A DNA stretch of 64,000 bases from PGYR01 sp048267165 (GTDB lineage: Bacteria; Bacteroidota; Ignavibacteria; Kapaibacteriales; UBA2268), in NCBI GenBank assembly GCA_048267165.1, contig JBLWYD010000007.1, positions 1-64,000 on the forward strand, written 5' to 3'. The first letter of the stretch is position 1. The number at the start of each line of letters is the position of its first letter. The notes below the pieces were generated by a model. It did no database searches. It was not told where the DNA came from and saw only the letters and a list, made by a program, of their open reading frames with translations. This document shows, in pieces, positions 32,937 to 41,975 of the stretch. Both the position numbers and the translations under genes were made by a program.

Positions 32937-34739
32937 ATGGCTGATAATAAATTAGAAAAAAAGAACAGTAATGCACTCGGGCAATTCCAACAGTTTTCAA
33001 ATGGACTAAATACAGGTCAGAAAGCTGGTATAATAGGTGCTATGGCAGTAGTACTAGTAGTGATAGTGATGATAATATCTTCAGCATCATCTGCTAATAT
33101 GAAAACTCTGTACAAGGGTTTGAGCGATACTGACGCTGGTGCAGTAGTGGAATTTCTTACAGAAAACAATATAGATTATGAAATAAGCCCTACTGGCAAT
33201 ATAATAAAAGTAGATGCTGATAAGGTAAACGAAGCTAGAATGGCATTGGCTACTAAGGGAATACCTGGTGAAGGTGGAGTTGGATACGAGATATTCGACG
33301 AGACTAATTTGGGTATGTCTGAATTTGTTCAGAAAATAAATTACAGAAGAGCATTGGAAGGTGAGCTATCACGTACTATAAATTCATTCGATGAAGTTGA
33401 AAAATCGCGTGTGCATATAGTAATTCCTGAAACTGCACTATTCACTAAAGACCAAAAGCCACCTACGGCTTCCGTAACGGTTCACTTGAATAATAATCGT
33501 CGTTTACCTCAAAATAGCGTAATAGGAATCCAAAGTTTAGTTGCCAACAGTATAGAGGGAATGGAAACAGACCACGTTAAGATTACTGACCAAAGAGGAA
33601 GGTTACTTTCCGAAGAAGTACTAGACGTAAACTCTGCCGCTGGTGTAACAGAAGCTCAGCACAATCAACAAAAAAGCGTAGAATCATACTTACAAACTAA
33701 AGTAGAAGACCTAATTGCAGGTGCTTTGGGTGAGGGGAATGCGAAAGTAAAAGTAAATGCGGAACTGGACTTCACTCAAATAGAGAAAACTCTAACAACT
33801 TTCGACCCAGAAAGCCAAGTTGCTAGAAGTGAACAAGCTATTAACAACGAAAGTCAAACTACTGATTCACTTAGTTTTCCTTATGTAAATATGGCGAAAA
33901 ACGAAGGAAACAGTTTAACTAACTACGAAATATCAAATAGCGTAGAGCATATAATACAAGAAGTAGGTGCTATCAAAAAGCTATCTATAGCTGCTATGAT
34001 AAATGGTACTACTGAACTAGTTGATAATAATGGTGTAAAAGAAGTTAAGTACAGTCCTCGCTCTGATGAAGATATGCAAAAATTCGAGGAGATTGTTCGT
34101 AATGCAGTAGGCTATGACCCAACTAGAAATGACCAAATTTCTGTTATAAATGTACCATTCGAACATACACTAACATTAGACCAATTTGATCTAAATGAGC
34201 CAGTGGAATGGTTCGATGATCCAGCTAATAAGAAAATTATTCTTATATTAGTAGGATTAGCACTAGTAGGTATATTAATGTATTTATTAGTCCGTTCTCC
34301 TTTTGTGAAAGAGAAGTTGAAAGTAGCACTTTCGCTACCAACAGATGCTTCTCTAAGCGAGAGTTTAGCAAATGGCAGACAGCCACTAGACGAGCTTGAT
34401 TTGGATGATGAGATGATGTTTATGCCATCTGATGTACCAGATCAAATGCTATTAAATGGCGAAAAGCAGGCTAAACTAGCAGGACGTAATTTGAAATTGG
34501 AGCTAGAAGAAGCGATGAACAGTATGGGTACAGACAGAGGTCAGAATATTAGTTTGGACACTAGATCGCAAGGCGATATGGTGCTAGACGACTTCGAAAC
34601 TCTTTCAGAAGAAAGACTGATGAAATTGGAAATCAAAAAGAAAATAGAGCAATTCATGATTAATCATCCTGAAGAAGCAGTAAAATTAATTAGAACTTAC
34701 GCAGCAAGCAATACTGATGGCAGTTTGCAATTAGAATGA
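32937..34739 (+). CDS. fliF: Flagellar MS-ring protein FliF
   Basis: 600 residues, slightly longer than the usual 530-570. An inner-membrane ring on which the rotor and export apparatus build. Membrane segments at about 30-50 (AGIIGAMAVVLVVIVMIISS) and about 435-455 (IILILVGLALVGILMYLLV). The periplasmic ring-building motif has ALATKGIPGEGGVGYEIFD and YRRALEGELSRTI. The C-terminal cytoplasmic tail (to about 600) is the FliG-binding part. Confidence 0.96.
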   Translation: MADNKLEKKNSNALGQFQQFSNGLNTGQKAGIIGAMAVVLVVIVMIISSASSANMKTLYKGLSDTDAGAVVEFLTENNIDYEISPTGNIIKVDADKVNEARMALATKGIPGEGGVGYEIFDETNLGMSEFVQKINYRRALEGELSRTINSFDEVEKSRVHIVIPETALFTKDQKPPTASVTVHLNNNRRLPQNSVIGIQSLVANSIEGMETDHVKITDQRGRLLSEEVLDVNSAAGVTEAQHNQQKSVESYLQTKVEDLIAGALGEGNAKVKVNAELDFTQIEKTLTTFDPESQVARSEQAINNESQTTDSLSFPYVNMAKNEGNSLTNYEISNSVEHIIQEVGAIKKLSIAAMINGTTELVDNNGVKEVKYSPRSDEDMQKFEEIVRNAVGYDPTRNDQISVINVPFEHTLTLDQFDLNEPVEWFDDPANKKIILILVGLALVGILMYLLVRSPFVKEKLKVALSLPTDASLSESLANGRQPLDELDLDDEMMFMPSDVPDQMLLNGEKQAKLAGRNLKLELEEAMNSMGTDRGQNISLDTRSQGDMVLDDFETLSEERLMKLEIKKKIEQFMINHPEEAVKLIRTYAASNTDGSLQLE

Positions 34740-34755
34740 CTTGGGAGGTAATACA

Positions 34756-35781
34756 ATGAGCGAAACAGAAGAATTAGTAGTCAAAAAGCTAAATGGAAAG
34801 CAGAAAGTAGCAGCACTTATGATGTCGTTAGATGTCGATGTAGCGGCTAGGGTTTTCCAACGTATGGATATAAAAGAAGTAGAATCAATAGCTACTGAAA
34901 TATCTAGACTAAAGGGCATAGACCAAGAAGATATTGATATGGTATTGGCAGAGTTTTACCAACTTATGAGCTCTTCAAGTGCTTATGTAGAGGGTGGTAT
35001 TGGCTATGCACAATCATTGTTAGAGAGAACTTATGGTCCAGAAAGAGCCAGAGAACTCACAGACAAAATCAAGTTAATGTCAAATGTGAAGAGTTTCTCA
35101 GTTCTGAAAAAAGCAGATCCAGAGCAATTAGCGAACTTCTTGAAAAAAGAACATCCGCAAACAGTTGCACTCATACTTTCTCACTTAGACCCAGATCAAT
35201 CGGCACTAGTGCTGAACGAATTTGACGATGAACTAAGAATGGAAACTGTATTAAGAATCGCAACCTTAGGCAAAGTATCGCCAGAGTCATTGGGAAGAGT
35301 CGAAAGCGTATTAGATGAGATTGCATCATCTACTCTTACTCAGAGCGTTTCTTCTGCTGGTGGTTCTAAAATGTTGGCTAATATCCTCAACAAAGTTAAT
35401 AATCAAGTTGCTAAGCAGATGATAGAGAATCTGGAGCAGCATGATCCGAAAGTAGCACTAGAAGTGAAACGTCTGATGTTCCTATTCGAAGATATTATCC
35501 TAATTGATGATAGAGGAATCCAAAGATTGCTACGTGAAATCGACAAGCGCGATTTGGCACTATCAATGAAAATATCGAGCGACGAAATACAAGAAAAAAT
35601 CTTCAAAAATATGTCGGAGCGTGCTGCCGATGTGGTCAAAGAAGAGCTTGAGTTCATGGGCCCAGTAAAACTAAAAGAAGTGGAAGAAGCCCAAACTAGA
35701 ATCGTAGATAAGATAAAAGAACTAGAAGAGAAAGAAGAGATAATGATCGGCGGACGTGGTAACGACGACGTATTCGTATAG
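34756..35781 (+). CDS. fliG: Flagellar motor switch protein FliG
   Basis: 341 residues from the ATG at 34756, which has GGGAGG at 34743-34748. The open frame begins at a TTG at 34741 that overlaps this ribosome site, so it is unlikely. FliG is the rotor protein of the C-ring that contacts the stator. EHPQTVALILSHLDPDQSA (middle domain) and MFLFEDIILIDDRGIQRLLR (C-terminal domain) are conserved. Torque residues lie in the following helix (EIDKRDLALSMK). Confidence 0.96.
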   Translation: MSETEELVVKKLNGKQKVAALMMSLDVDVAARVFQRMDIKEVESIATEISRLKGIDQEDIDMVLAEFYQLMSSSSAYVEGGIGYAQSLLERTYGPERARELTDKIKLMSNVKSFSVLKKADPEQLANFLKKEHPQTVALILSHLDPDQSALVLNEFDDELRMETVLRIATLGKVSPESLGRVESVLDEIASSTLTQSVSSAGGSKMLANILNKVNNQVAKQMIENLEQHDPKVALEVKRLMFLFEDIILIDDRGIQRLLREIDKRDLALSMKISSDEIQEKIFKNMSERAADVVKEELEFMGPVKLKEVEEAQTRIVDKIKELEEKEEIMIGGRGNDDVFV

Positions 35782-35804
35782 ACCTTAATTAATGGGTGAA
35801 ATAA

Positions 35805-36599
35805 GTGCAAGAAGTATTGGTTAAAATACCGAGAAAACATAGCAAGAGACTCAGAATAGAGAGGTTCTTCGATAAAGAGGATGTACGTAAAAAGACTTCC
35901 AATAAATCGAATCAAATCGGTAGAACTTGCTTCACTCATCACTATGTAATAGAAGATAGCTCCGAGCCAATTACTATTAACTTGGATAATATACCAAGAG
36001 ATGTAATTCCGATTGAAGTCGCTCAAGAAGAAATCCAGAAGTCCTATGACAAAGGTTTCGAAGAGGGGCAGATGTCAGAGATGGCTGTAGCCCGAGCAGA
36101 GATTAATAGCTTCGTAGAGAAGATGCGTACTATGGAAGGAGTAGTGCAAGAATTTGAGAAGAAAAACAATGACTTGCTAAATCAATTACACGATTCGGTA
36201 CTGACGATTGCGGAGAAAGTTGCATTGCATATAATGCGTGCGGAAACGCTAACAAATAGCGATTCGATTAAGAAAAGAATAGCAAAAGTAATAAAAGAAG
36301 CCAAAGATACTAATATCATTACTATCAGATTGAATCCGAGCACAATAAAGCAAATCAAAGAAACTGATACGCGGTTACTTGACTTCGAATCATCGAATGT
36401 AGAGTTAGTAGAAGATGAGACGCTAGAAGTAAACGATTGCGTTATAAATACTGACTCTGGGAACCTAGAAGCTAGAGTAGCCGATGAGCTAAGTAATATG
36501 ATGCAAAAGCTAGAAACAGATTTCCAAACAACGAAAATCAGAAAGCGCGACGAAGCAATAAAGAAATTGGAAAAGGGCAATACCGAAGAAGATGTTTAA
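35805..36599 (+). CDS. fliH: Flagellar assembly protein FliH
   Basis: 264 residues starting at a GTG (35805). FliH is the peripheral stalk-like regulator of the FliI export ATPase. The middle is a glutamate/glutamine-rich helix containing EIQKSYDKGFEEGQM, the Gx3G-like region. The C-terminal half (LHDSVLTIAEKVALHIMRAE, then TIRLNPSTIKQI) resembles the FliH/V-type ATPase E-subunit domain. Overlaps fliI by 8 bases. A TTG at 35817 is an alternative start. Confidence 0.85.
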   Translation: MQEVLVKIPRKHSKRLRIERFFDKEDVRKKTSNKSNQIGRTCFTHHYVIEDSSEPITINLDNIPRDVIPIEVAQEEIQKSYDKGFEEGQMSEMAVARAEINSFVEKMRTMEGVVQEFEKKNNDLLNQLHDSVLTIAEKVALHIMRAETLTNSDSIKKRIAKVIKEAKDTNIITIRLNPSTIKQIKETDTRLLDFESSNVELVEDETLEVNDCVINTDSGNLEARVADELSNMMQKLETDFQTTKIRKRDEAIKKLEKGNTEEDV

Positions 36600-37914
36600 C
36601 CTAACTGACATAACAGATAGTATAGCAAGGGATATTAATTCCTTTGATACTGTCTCCAAAACTGGGAAACTAACTCAGATGATTGGTCTCGTACTAGAGA
36701 GCAATGGTCCGAAAGTTCCAGTGGGGGAGATATGCTTTCTGAAAGATAGTCACGGTAACATAGTAAGTAAATCGGAAGTAGTGGGATTCAAAGATGGTAA
36801 TAAAATACTATCTATGGTATATGGGGAAACTGATAATCTGTACCCAGGAATGCAAATAGCTGCAACTGGCGAAAAGCTGAAAATAAATGTTGGTAGAGAA
36901 TTACTAGGTAGAATCCTAGATGGCTTAGGTAACCCAATAGACGGCAAAGGTGATATAGTCACTGCCGAAAGAAGGTCAATATATGCCACCCCTCCCAATC
37001 CATTATTTAGAAAAAGAATTGAAGAGCCAATATCAACTGGAGTCAAGACTATAGACGGTCTTCTTACTGTTGGTAAAGGGCAAAGAGTTGGTATATTTGC
37101 TGGCTCTGGTGTAGGTAAATCCACACTTATAGGTATGATAGCACGTAACACCACCGCCGATATTAATGTGATAGCACTAATCGGTGAGAGGGGACGTGAA
37201 GTAAGAGAATTCATTGAAAAAGATTTGGGCGAAGAAGGGCTACGCCGTTCAGTGGTTATAGTATCGTCAAGTGATGATCCGCCACTAACAAGGGTGAAGT
37301 CTGCTTTCACAGCCACTACTATCGCAGAGTACTTCCGTGAGGAAGGACTAGATGTAATGCTAATGATGGATTCGGCTACTCGTTTTGCTATGGCACAGCG
37401 TGAAGTTGGCCTTACAATTGGTGAACCGCCAACGAGTAAGGGATATACTCCATCTGTATTCACAGGATTGCAGAAGCTAATGGAGCGAGCTGGAACTTCA
37501 GCTGTTGGTTCTATTACTGGGCTTTATACAGTCCTAGTTGAGGGCGATGATATGAATGAGCCAGTATCCGATACTGTGCGTGGTATATTAGATGGTCACA
37601 TATTGCTTTCGCGTGATTTGGCTGCTCGTGGTCATTATCCAGCAATCGAGGTACTAGGAAGTATTTCGAGGGTAATGCGGGATGTAATAAGCAATGAACA
37701 TTCTAACTCTGCTTATGAGTTACAGCGTATGTTAGCTACATATAGAAAGTCAGAAGATTTGATAAGCGTTGGTGCATATAAGACAGGGAGTAATCCTGAA
37801 ACTGATAAAGCTATCGGTAAGATAGATGCTATCAATAATTTCCTAATGCAGTCAACTAATGAGCTAATCTCGTTCGATGAGACAGTTGACCGATTAATCA
37901 AGTTGGTGAACTAG
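36592..37914 (+). CDS. fliI: Flagellum-specific export ATPase FliI
   Basis: 440 residues, typical length. Cytoplasmic ATPase that drives flagellar type III export. Walker A GSGVGKST at 171-178, and the Walker B Asp in LDVMLMMDSATRF. The FliI-type sequences RVGIFAGSGVGKSTLI and EVGLTIGEPPTSKGYTPSVF separate it from the F1 beta subunit. Starts 8 bases inside fliH. Confidence 0.97.
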   Translation: MFNLTDITDSIARDINSFDTVSKTGKLTQMIGLVLESNGPKVPVGEICFLKDSHGNIVSKSEVVGFKDGNKILSMVYGETDNLYPGMQIAATGEKLKINVGRELLGRILDGLGNPIDGKGDIVTAERRSIYATPPNPLFRKRIEEPISTGVKTIDGLLTVGKGQRVGIFAGSGVGKSTLIGMIARNTTADINVIALIGERGREVREFIEKDLGEEGLRRSVVIVSSSDDPPLTRVKSAFTATTIAEYFREEGLDVMLMMDSATRFAMAQREVGLTIGEPPTSKGYTPSVFTGLQKLMERAGTSAVGSITGLYTVLVEGDDMNEPVSDTVRGILDGHILLSRDLAARGHYPAIEVLGSISRVMRDVISNEHSNSAYELQRMLATYRKSEDLISVGAYKTGSNPETDKAIGKIDAINNFLMQSTNELISFDETVDRLIKLVN

Positions 37915-37924
37915 GAGTATAATT

Positions 37925-38368
37925 ATGGCTAAAAAATTCAACTTCAAACTAGACACTGTACTCCGTTTACGTTCCGATAAAACCGAAGAAGCGAAAACGG
38001 AATTGCAGTTAATAATCAGAAAAAGAATAGAAAAAGAGCTGCTAATAGAGGAAGAATATACTCGATTGGCTAATCATAATACGACTAGAAGTGAGCATAA
38101 GAAATTAGAAGAAATACAAGCATTCTATTATCATAAAGAGTTTATTAATCAAGAGATTAAGAAACTTAAGATGGAATTGGATAATTTGCTAGATATAGAA
38201 AGTCTAAAAAGAATAAAATACAACGAAGCACTAAAAGAAGAGAAAGTTCTTCTAAAGCTAAAAGAAAAGAAAAAATCAGAATTTATAGCTGAGATAGAAC
38301 ATAAAGAACAGCTAGAAATAGATGAAATTGCTATTCGCCAATACACTAATAAGATGACTAATGTCTAA
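37925..38368 (+). CDS. fliJ: Flagellar export protein FliJ
   Basis: 147 residues, almost entirely charged coiled coil (FKLDTVLRLRSDKTEEAKTE at the start is the FliJ signature). FliJ is the central-stalk-like partner of FliI. TAGGAG lies before the ATG. The next gene starts inside its last codons. Confidence 0.87.
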   Translation: MAKKFNFKLDTVLRLRSDKTEEAKTELQLIIRKRIEKELLIEEEYTRLANHNTTRSEHKKLEEIQAFYYHKEFINQEIKKLKMELDNLLDIESLKRIKYNEALKEEKVLLKLKEKKKSEFIAEIEHKEQLEIDEIAIRQYTNKMTNV

Positions 38369-39056
38369 GTACCAAGTAATAATAACATTCATCGTATCTA
38401 TATTGCTAACTGTAGCAATGATAGGTGGTGCGTGGTGGTATTATCAGATAGATAATACGTTCTTCGGGTTGATAGATTTGGAGAAAACTAAGGCACATTA
38501 TTACGACGTAGATCCTACTAAGAATTTCGTTATTTCGGGCAATGAGCTGATAGAGCTAAAGGGTAATACAGATAGAATGTACACTCTAGAAAAAAGCTAC
38601 AATAGTTTGAAAACTAAATATACGGCTGTGAAAAGCGAATATGACAAGCTAATGAGCAAGACAGCCAATAGTGGTCAAAAAGTAGATTCAATAAGTTCAC
38701 AATTAACCACTCTGGCTAAAAAGGAACAAGTTCTAAAAGACTCGCTAAGATTGCTTGATGGACAGATACAAACGTTGAAAGAAAATTACGATTTGGCAAA
38801 AGCGAAAATTGTAAAAATGGACGAAATAGTAAATGGTAATTCTGACTCTCTTAACATGGAGAGATACAAGGAGTTTGCGAAGATATACAATAACTCCAAA
38901 TCGGAAGAAGTAGCCCAAATACTAGAAAATCTGGACGCAAAAAAGTCGGCTTACATCTTGAAATTGATGTCGAAGAAAAAAGCTGGCAAGGTAATTGAAA
39001 GTTTAAATTCAGAATATGCTGCTAAAGTACTAATAGAAAGCGGCAAAGTAAGATAA
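38361..39056 (+). CDS. MotE/YlxF-like flagellar protein
   Basis: 231 residues. One N-terminal membrane segment (YQVIITFIVSILLTVAMIGG), a long coiled coil (about 70-150), and a C-terminal MgtE-N-like domain (AQILENLDAKKSAYILKLMS, then KKKAGKVIESLN). This is the layout of MotE/YlxF, which lies between fliJ and fliK in Bacillus-type operons and acts as a chaperone for stator MotC in rhizobia. Overlaps fliJ by 8 bases. Confidence 0.82.
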   Translation: MSKYQVIITFIVSILLTVAMIGGAWWYYQIDNTFFGLIDLEKTKAHYYDVDPTKNFVISGNELIELKGNTDRMYTLEKSYNSLKTKYTAVKSEYDKLMSKTANSGQKVDSISSQLTTLAKKEQVLKDSLRLLDGQIQTLKENYDLAKAKIVKMDEIVNGNSDSLNMERYKEFAKIYNNSKSEEVAQILENLDAKKSAYILKLMSKKKAGKVIESLNSEYAAKVLIESGKVR

Positions 39057-39101
39057 CAGGATTGTTACACCATTAACTAGTGCAAGGACGCACCAAAACA
39101 A

Positions 39102-40757
39102 ATGGAAACAAATATAATGCTCCCATTCTCGAATGGGACTGATACAATAATGCCTTCCAAAAAGGCTGTTAAGTTAACCGAAGAGGCGACTGAGCTCGGC
39201 TTTATGGATAACTTCCTCAATGTGCTAATCACTAATATGAACCCCGGCGATTTGAGCTTGGATTCGCAAACTAGTGATAAGCTCTCTAAACTTGTCAATA
39301 GCGAAATAGAGTCTAATGATGATCTAAGTGGTATTGATTTGAAGCAATTTATAAATAGCTTGAAATCAGAACTAGCTAATGAGAAACCTCATAAACTTAC
39401 TCTGGACAGTATCAAAGCTACTATAACTAAGTTAATCTCGAAGTTCACAGATTTGAAACCAAGTCTGAAATCGACTGACAGTGGGCTTGATATACTGAAA
39501 GAAAGCTCTGAAACTGAGACTCTTCAAGTTAATAAAGAAGAGAGCAAAGAGACTTCAAAAGTAGCGTATAAGATTTATAAAAATGCTGACGCAGATATTA
39601 CTCAAGTAGCTAATGATTCTGAAAAATTGCTATTCAATCTTAGAAAATATCTGACTAAAGATGAATATAATACTATCAAGAAAAATCTACAATCTGGTTC
39701 GAATAACCAAGAAAGTAAACTAACTCCGAAAGTGGAAGCTATTAGCAAATTCCTAACAGAAATGTCTGGTAAAGAGATAGACGCTAAAAGTAAAATTGTA
39801 GCTAAAGCTAATGATATACTTTTGTCTAGTGAAGTGGTTAAAACTATCCAAAGTCAAGAAACTACAGTTCTGAAAACAGATACAGTTGTCGCTAAAATCA
39901 GTGATGATATTAGTCAAAATTCGTTGCCGAATCTATCACAAGATATAGCAGAAAGTGAGACTAAGAACTCAACTCTAAAATCTGTACTAAACTCGTCATT
40001 AGATGGTAAAACAGTTGAGCCAGAAATAAAGAACATAGCGGCTAACTTAGACCAAAAGCAAGTCGCTCAACCAACTAAAACAGTTGATGAGAAGGTATTA
40101 GCCAACGCTGAAAGTAATATAAAATCAGAGCAAGGGCTCGGTGATAACACCAAGAAAGAGTCTAGCGAATTTGGTAAAGAATTCACTCGTGAGCAAGGCA
40201 AAGACACTATCAAACAAAGAATAGTAAAAAGCGATATATCGGAATTACTTACTAAGACTAATACGAAGAAAGTAGAAGCGACAAAGACAGAAACAGTAAC
40301 TCGTTCTAACTTTGTCGAAAATGCGATAAAGACTATCAAGATGACCAAAAGCGGTGGCTCGAACGTAGCAAGAATAATGCTCAATCCGCGTTCACTTGGT
40401 GATTTGACTATGAGAATATCTCTCGTAGGTAATAATGTGAAAATATATATAAAAGCAGATAAATCAGAAGCTGCCGAACATATAGACAGACAACTACCAT
40501 TACTAAAAGAAAGATTAGTAGAAAATGGGCTAAAAGTAGAGCAAGTGATAATAGAATCTTCGGAAACGGATCACTTATCTAATAACAAAGACAATCAGAA
40601 CAGAAATGAACAAGAAGAACTACGCCGCCAATTCGCGAAATCATTCAAGAATATAGCAGCCAAAGAGGAATTTGAATTTTCGATAAACGACGTAGTATAT
40701 AACAATAGTAGTCCTTATGTGGGCTACACTCAGGCGGGGAGTACAATAAATGTTTGA
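39102..40757 (+). CDS. fliK: Flagellar hook-length control protein FliK
   Basis: 551 residues. FliK measures hook length and switches export specificity. The N-terminal 390 residues are a low-complexity, serine/lysine/threonine-rich tether. The conserved C-terminal domain begins near 420: ARIMLNPRSLGDLTMRISLV, then ADKSEAAEHIDRQLPLLKER and LVENGLKVEQVIIES. The start at 39102 is uncertain, since an ATG at 39117 also fits. Overlaps flgD by 8 bases. Confidence 0.9.
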   Translation: METNIMLPFSNGTDTIMPSKKAVKLTEEATELGFMDNFLNVLITNMNPGDLSLDSQTSDKLSKLVNSEIESNDDLSGIDLKQFINSLKSELANEKPHKLTLDSIKATITKLISKFTDLKPSLKSTDSGLDILKESSETETLQVNKEESKETSKVAYKIYKNADADITQVANDSEKLLFNLRKYLTKDEYNTIKKNLQSGSNNQESKLTPKVEAISKFLTEMSGKEIDAKSKIVAKANDILLSSEVVKTIQSQETTVLKTDTVVAKISDDISQNSLPNLSQDIAESETKNSTLKSVLNSSLDGKTVEPEIKNIAANLDQKQVAQPTKTVDEKVLANAESNIKSEQGLGDNTKKESSEFGKEFTREQGKDTIKQRIVKSDISELLTKTNTKKVEATKTETVTRSNFVENAIKTIKMTKSGGSNVARIMLNPRSLGDLTMRISLVGNNVKIYIKADKSEAAEHIDRQLPLLKERLVENGLKVEQVIIESSETDHLSNNKDNQNRNEQEELRRQFAKSFKNIAAKEEFEFSINDVVYNNSSPYVGYTQAGSTINV

Positions 40758-41451
40758 CAACGTAAATACGAATATAGCGACTATGGGAGGTAACTTTGGT
40801 CCAACGGCTTCATCCGTTCCTAAAAGTGAAGCAGAGGAACAAAAGAATCAGTTTTTAAAACTGCTTACATTTCAACTCAGAGCTCAGAACCCACTTAAAC
40901 CTTACGACAATCAAGAGTTTGCAACACAGCTGGCGCAATTCTCACAACTCGAGCAACTATCAGATATTAAAGGTTTATTGGAAGAGCAAGCAGAAGTAAA
41001 CATGACTCTATCTAGAGTAATGTCAAATTCAGCATTACCAGGTATGTTGGGCAAATATGCGAAAGCATACACGACTAACGTTAATTACAATGGTGATCAA
41101 TCCGTTTCGCTTGGATTTGATATGGATATGGACGCAACTGAAGCGAAAGCAACAATATACGACGACAAGGGAAGAATAGTAAGGACTATGGAGCTAACAG
41201 GTAGTAACCTGAGAGTCGGAGAACATACTATTCAGTGGGATGGAAAAGACGACAGTGGTAATACCCTTGACGAAGGGAATTATTCATTCTTTGTCGACTT
41301 TAAGAACGCAAATGGTAGTGAGCAGCAAGCATCTACATTTACTTATGGTAAAATAGAAGCTGTGCGGTTCAAAAATAACGGAACTGTACTAATAGTCGAT
41401 GGATTGGAGATACCAATTAGCGACGTAACTGATATACGTTCCGAATCATAA
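40750..41451 (+). CDS. flgD: Flagellar hook capping protein FlgD
   Basis: 233 residues. FlgD caps the growing hook and is later lost. KNQFLKLLTFQLRAQNPLKP and NQEFATQLAQFSQLEQL are the conserved export and cap region. The C-terminal part has the FlgD Ig-like strands (GEHTIQWDGKDDSGNTLDEG NYSF). The name is safe from motif and place in the operon. Confidence 0.95.
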   Translation: MFDNVNTNIATMGGNFGPTASSVPKSEAEEQKNQFLKLLTFQLRAQNPLKPYDNQEFATQLAQFSQLEQLSDIKGLLEEQAEVNMTLSRVMSNSALPGMLGKYAKAYTTNVNYNGDQSVSLGFDMDMDATEAKATIYDDKGRIVRTMELTGSNLRVGEHTIQWDGKDDSGNTLDEGNYSFFVDFKNANGSEQQASTFTYGKIEAVRFKNNGTVLIVDGLEIPISDVTDIRSES

Positions 41452-41466
41452 ATCGGTAGGTTTACT

Positions 41467-41856
41467 ATGCCGGAAATAAATGGGGTAAGAGTTCCGTTTA
41501 TGCCGGTCGGCGGAGCTAATGCTCTAAAACACAGTGGTAAGCTTAATAGTCCCGGCATTTCTAATACGGGGAAATTTGATTCTATACTTCAGGATGAACT
41601 ACAGAAAGTCAAATTCTCAGGACACGCATTAGAAAGACTAGAGAGCCGTAATATAGAGCTAAATGGAATGCAGCTCGGCAAGTTGAACGACGCTATAAAT
41701 ACAGCCAAGGATAAAGGCAGCAAAGAAGCACTAGTTCTTATGGATGAACAAGCTTTTATAGTTAGCGTGCAGAACAACACTGTTATCACTGTACTAGATA
41801 AAAATACGATGGGTACTAATTTCATTGGGAATATAGACTCAGCTGTATTGATTTAA
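41467..41856 (+). CDS. Small flagellar operon protein (TIGR02530-like)
   Basis: 129 residues. The core KFSGHALERLESRNIEL and LNDAINTAKDKGSKEALVLM match the TIGR02530 flagellar operon family, found just before flgE in Firmicutes and spirochaetes. Its function is little known; a role in hook assembly is likely from position. Separated by 15 bases from flgD and 119 from flgE, the longest gap in the operon. Confidence 0.82.
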   Translation: MPEINGVRVPFMPVGGANALKHSGKLNSPGISNTGKFDSILQDELQKVKFSGHALERLESRNIELNGMQLGKLNDAINTAKDKGSKEALVLMDEQAFIVSVQNNTVITVLDKNTMGTNFIGNIDSAVLI

Positions 41857-41862
41857 AAAACT

Positions 41863-41922
41863 AGGGTCGGACCCGATTAACTCGGGAAACCCTCGCAAAG
41901 CTTGAATGAAAGATAGCTTTGC
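41863..41922 (+). promoter_or_regulatory. Structured RNA leader upstream of flgE
   Basis: GGGT (41864-41867), ACCC (41871-41874), CCCGA (41872-41876), TCGGG (41882-41886) and ACCC (41889-41892) allow at least three mutually exclusive helices. A stable 8-bp hairpin follows, GCAAAGCT / AGCTTTGC at 41895-41902 and 41915-41922, with a 12-base loop. No T-run follows, so it is not a plain terminator. A GGAGGG ribosome site for flgE lies at about 41962-41967. It matches no riboswitch I can name. Confidence 0.5.
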
Positions 41923-41975
41923 ACATAAATAAATAAGAAAGGATTTCTTATAACGTACCATGGAGGGTATTTTTT

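Noticed and set aside
36750..37463. Long minus-strand open frame inside fliI
   Set aside because: Antisense shadow of a strongly conserved gene; no ribosome site or recognised domain.
41857..41975. c-di-GMP (GEMM) riboswitch before flgE
   Set aside because: A short CGCAAAGC piece recalls it, but the GAAA tetraloop helix and receptor part of the consensus are missing; kept only as an unnamed structured leader.
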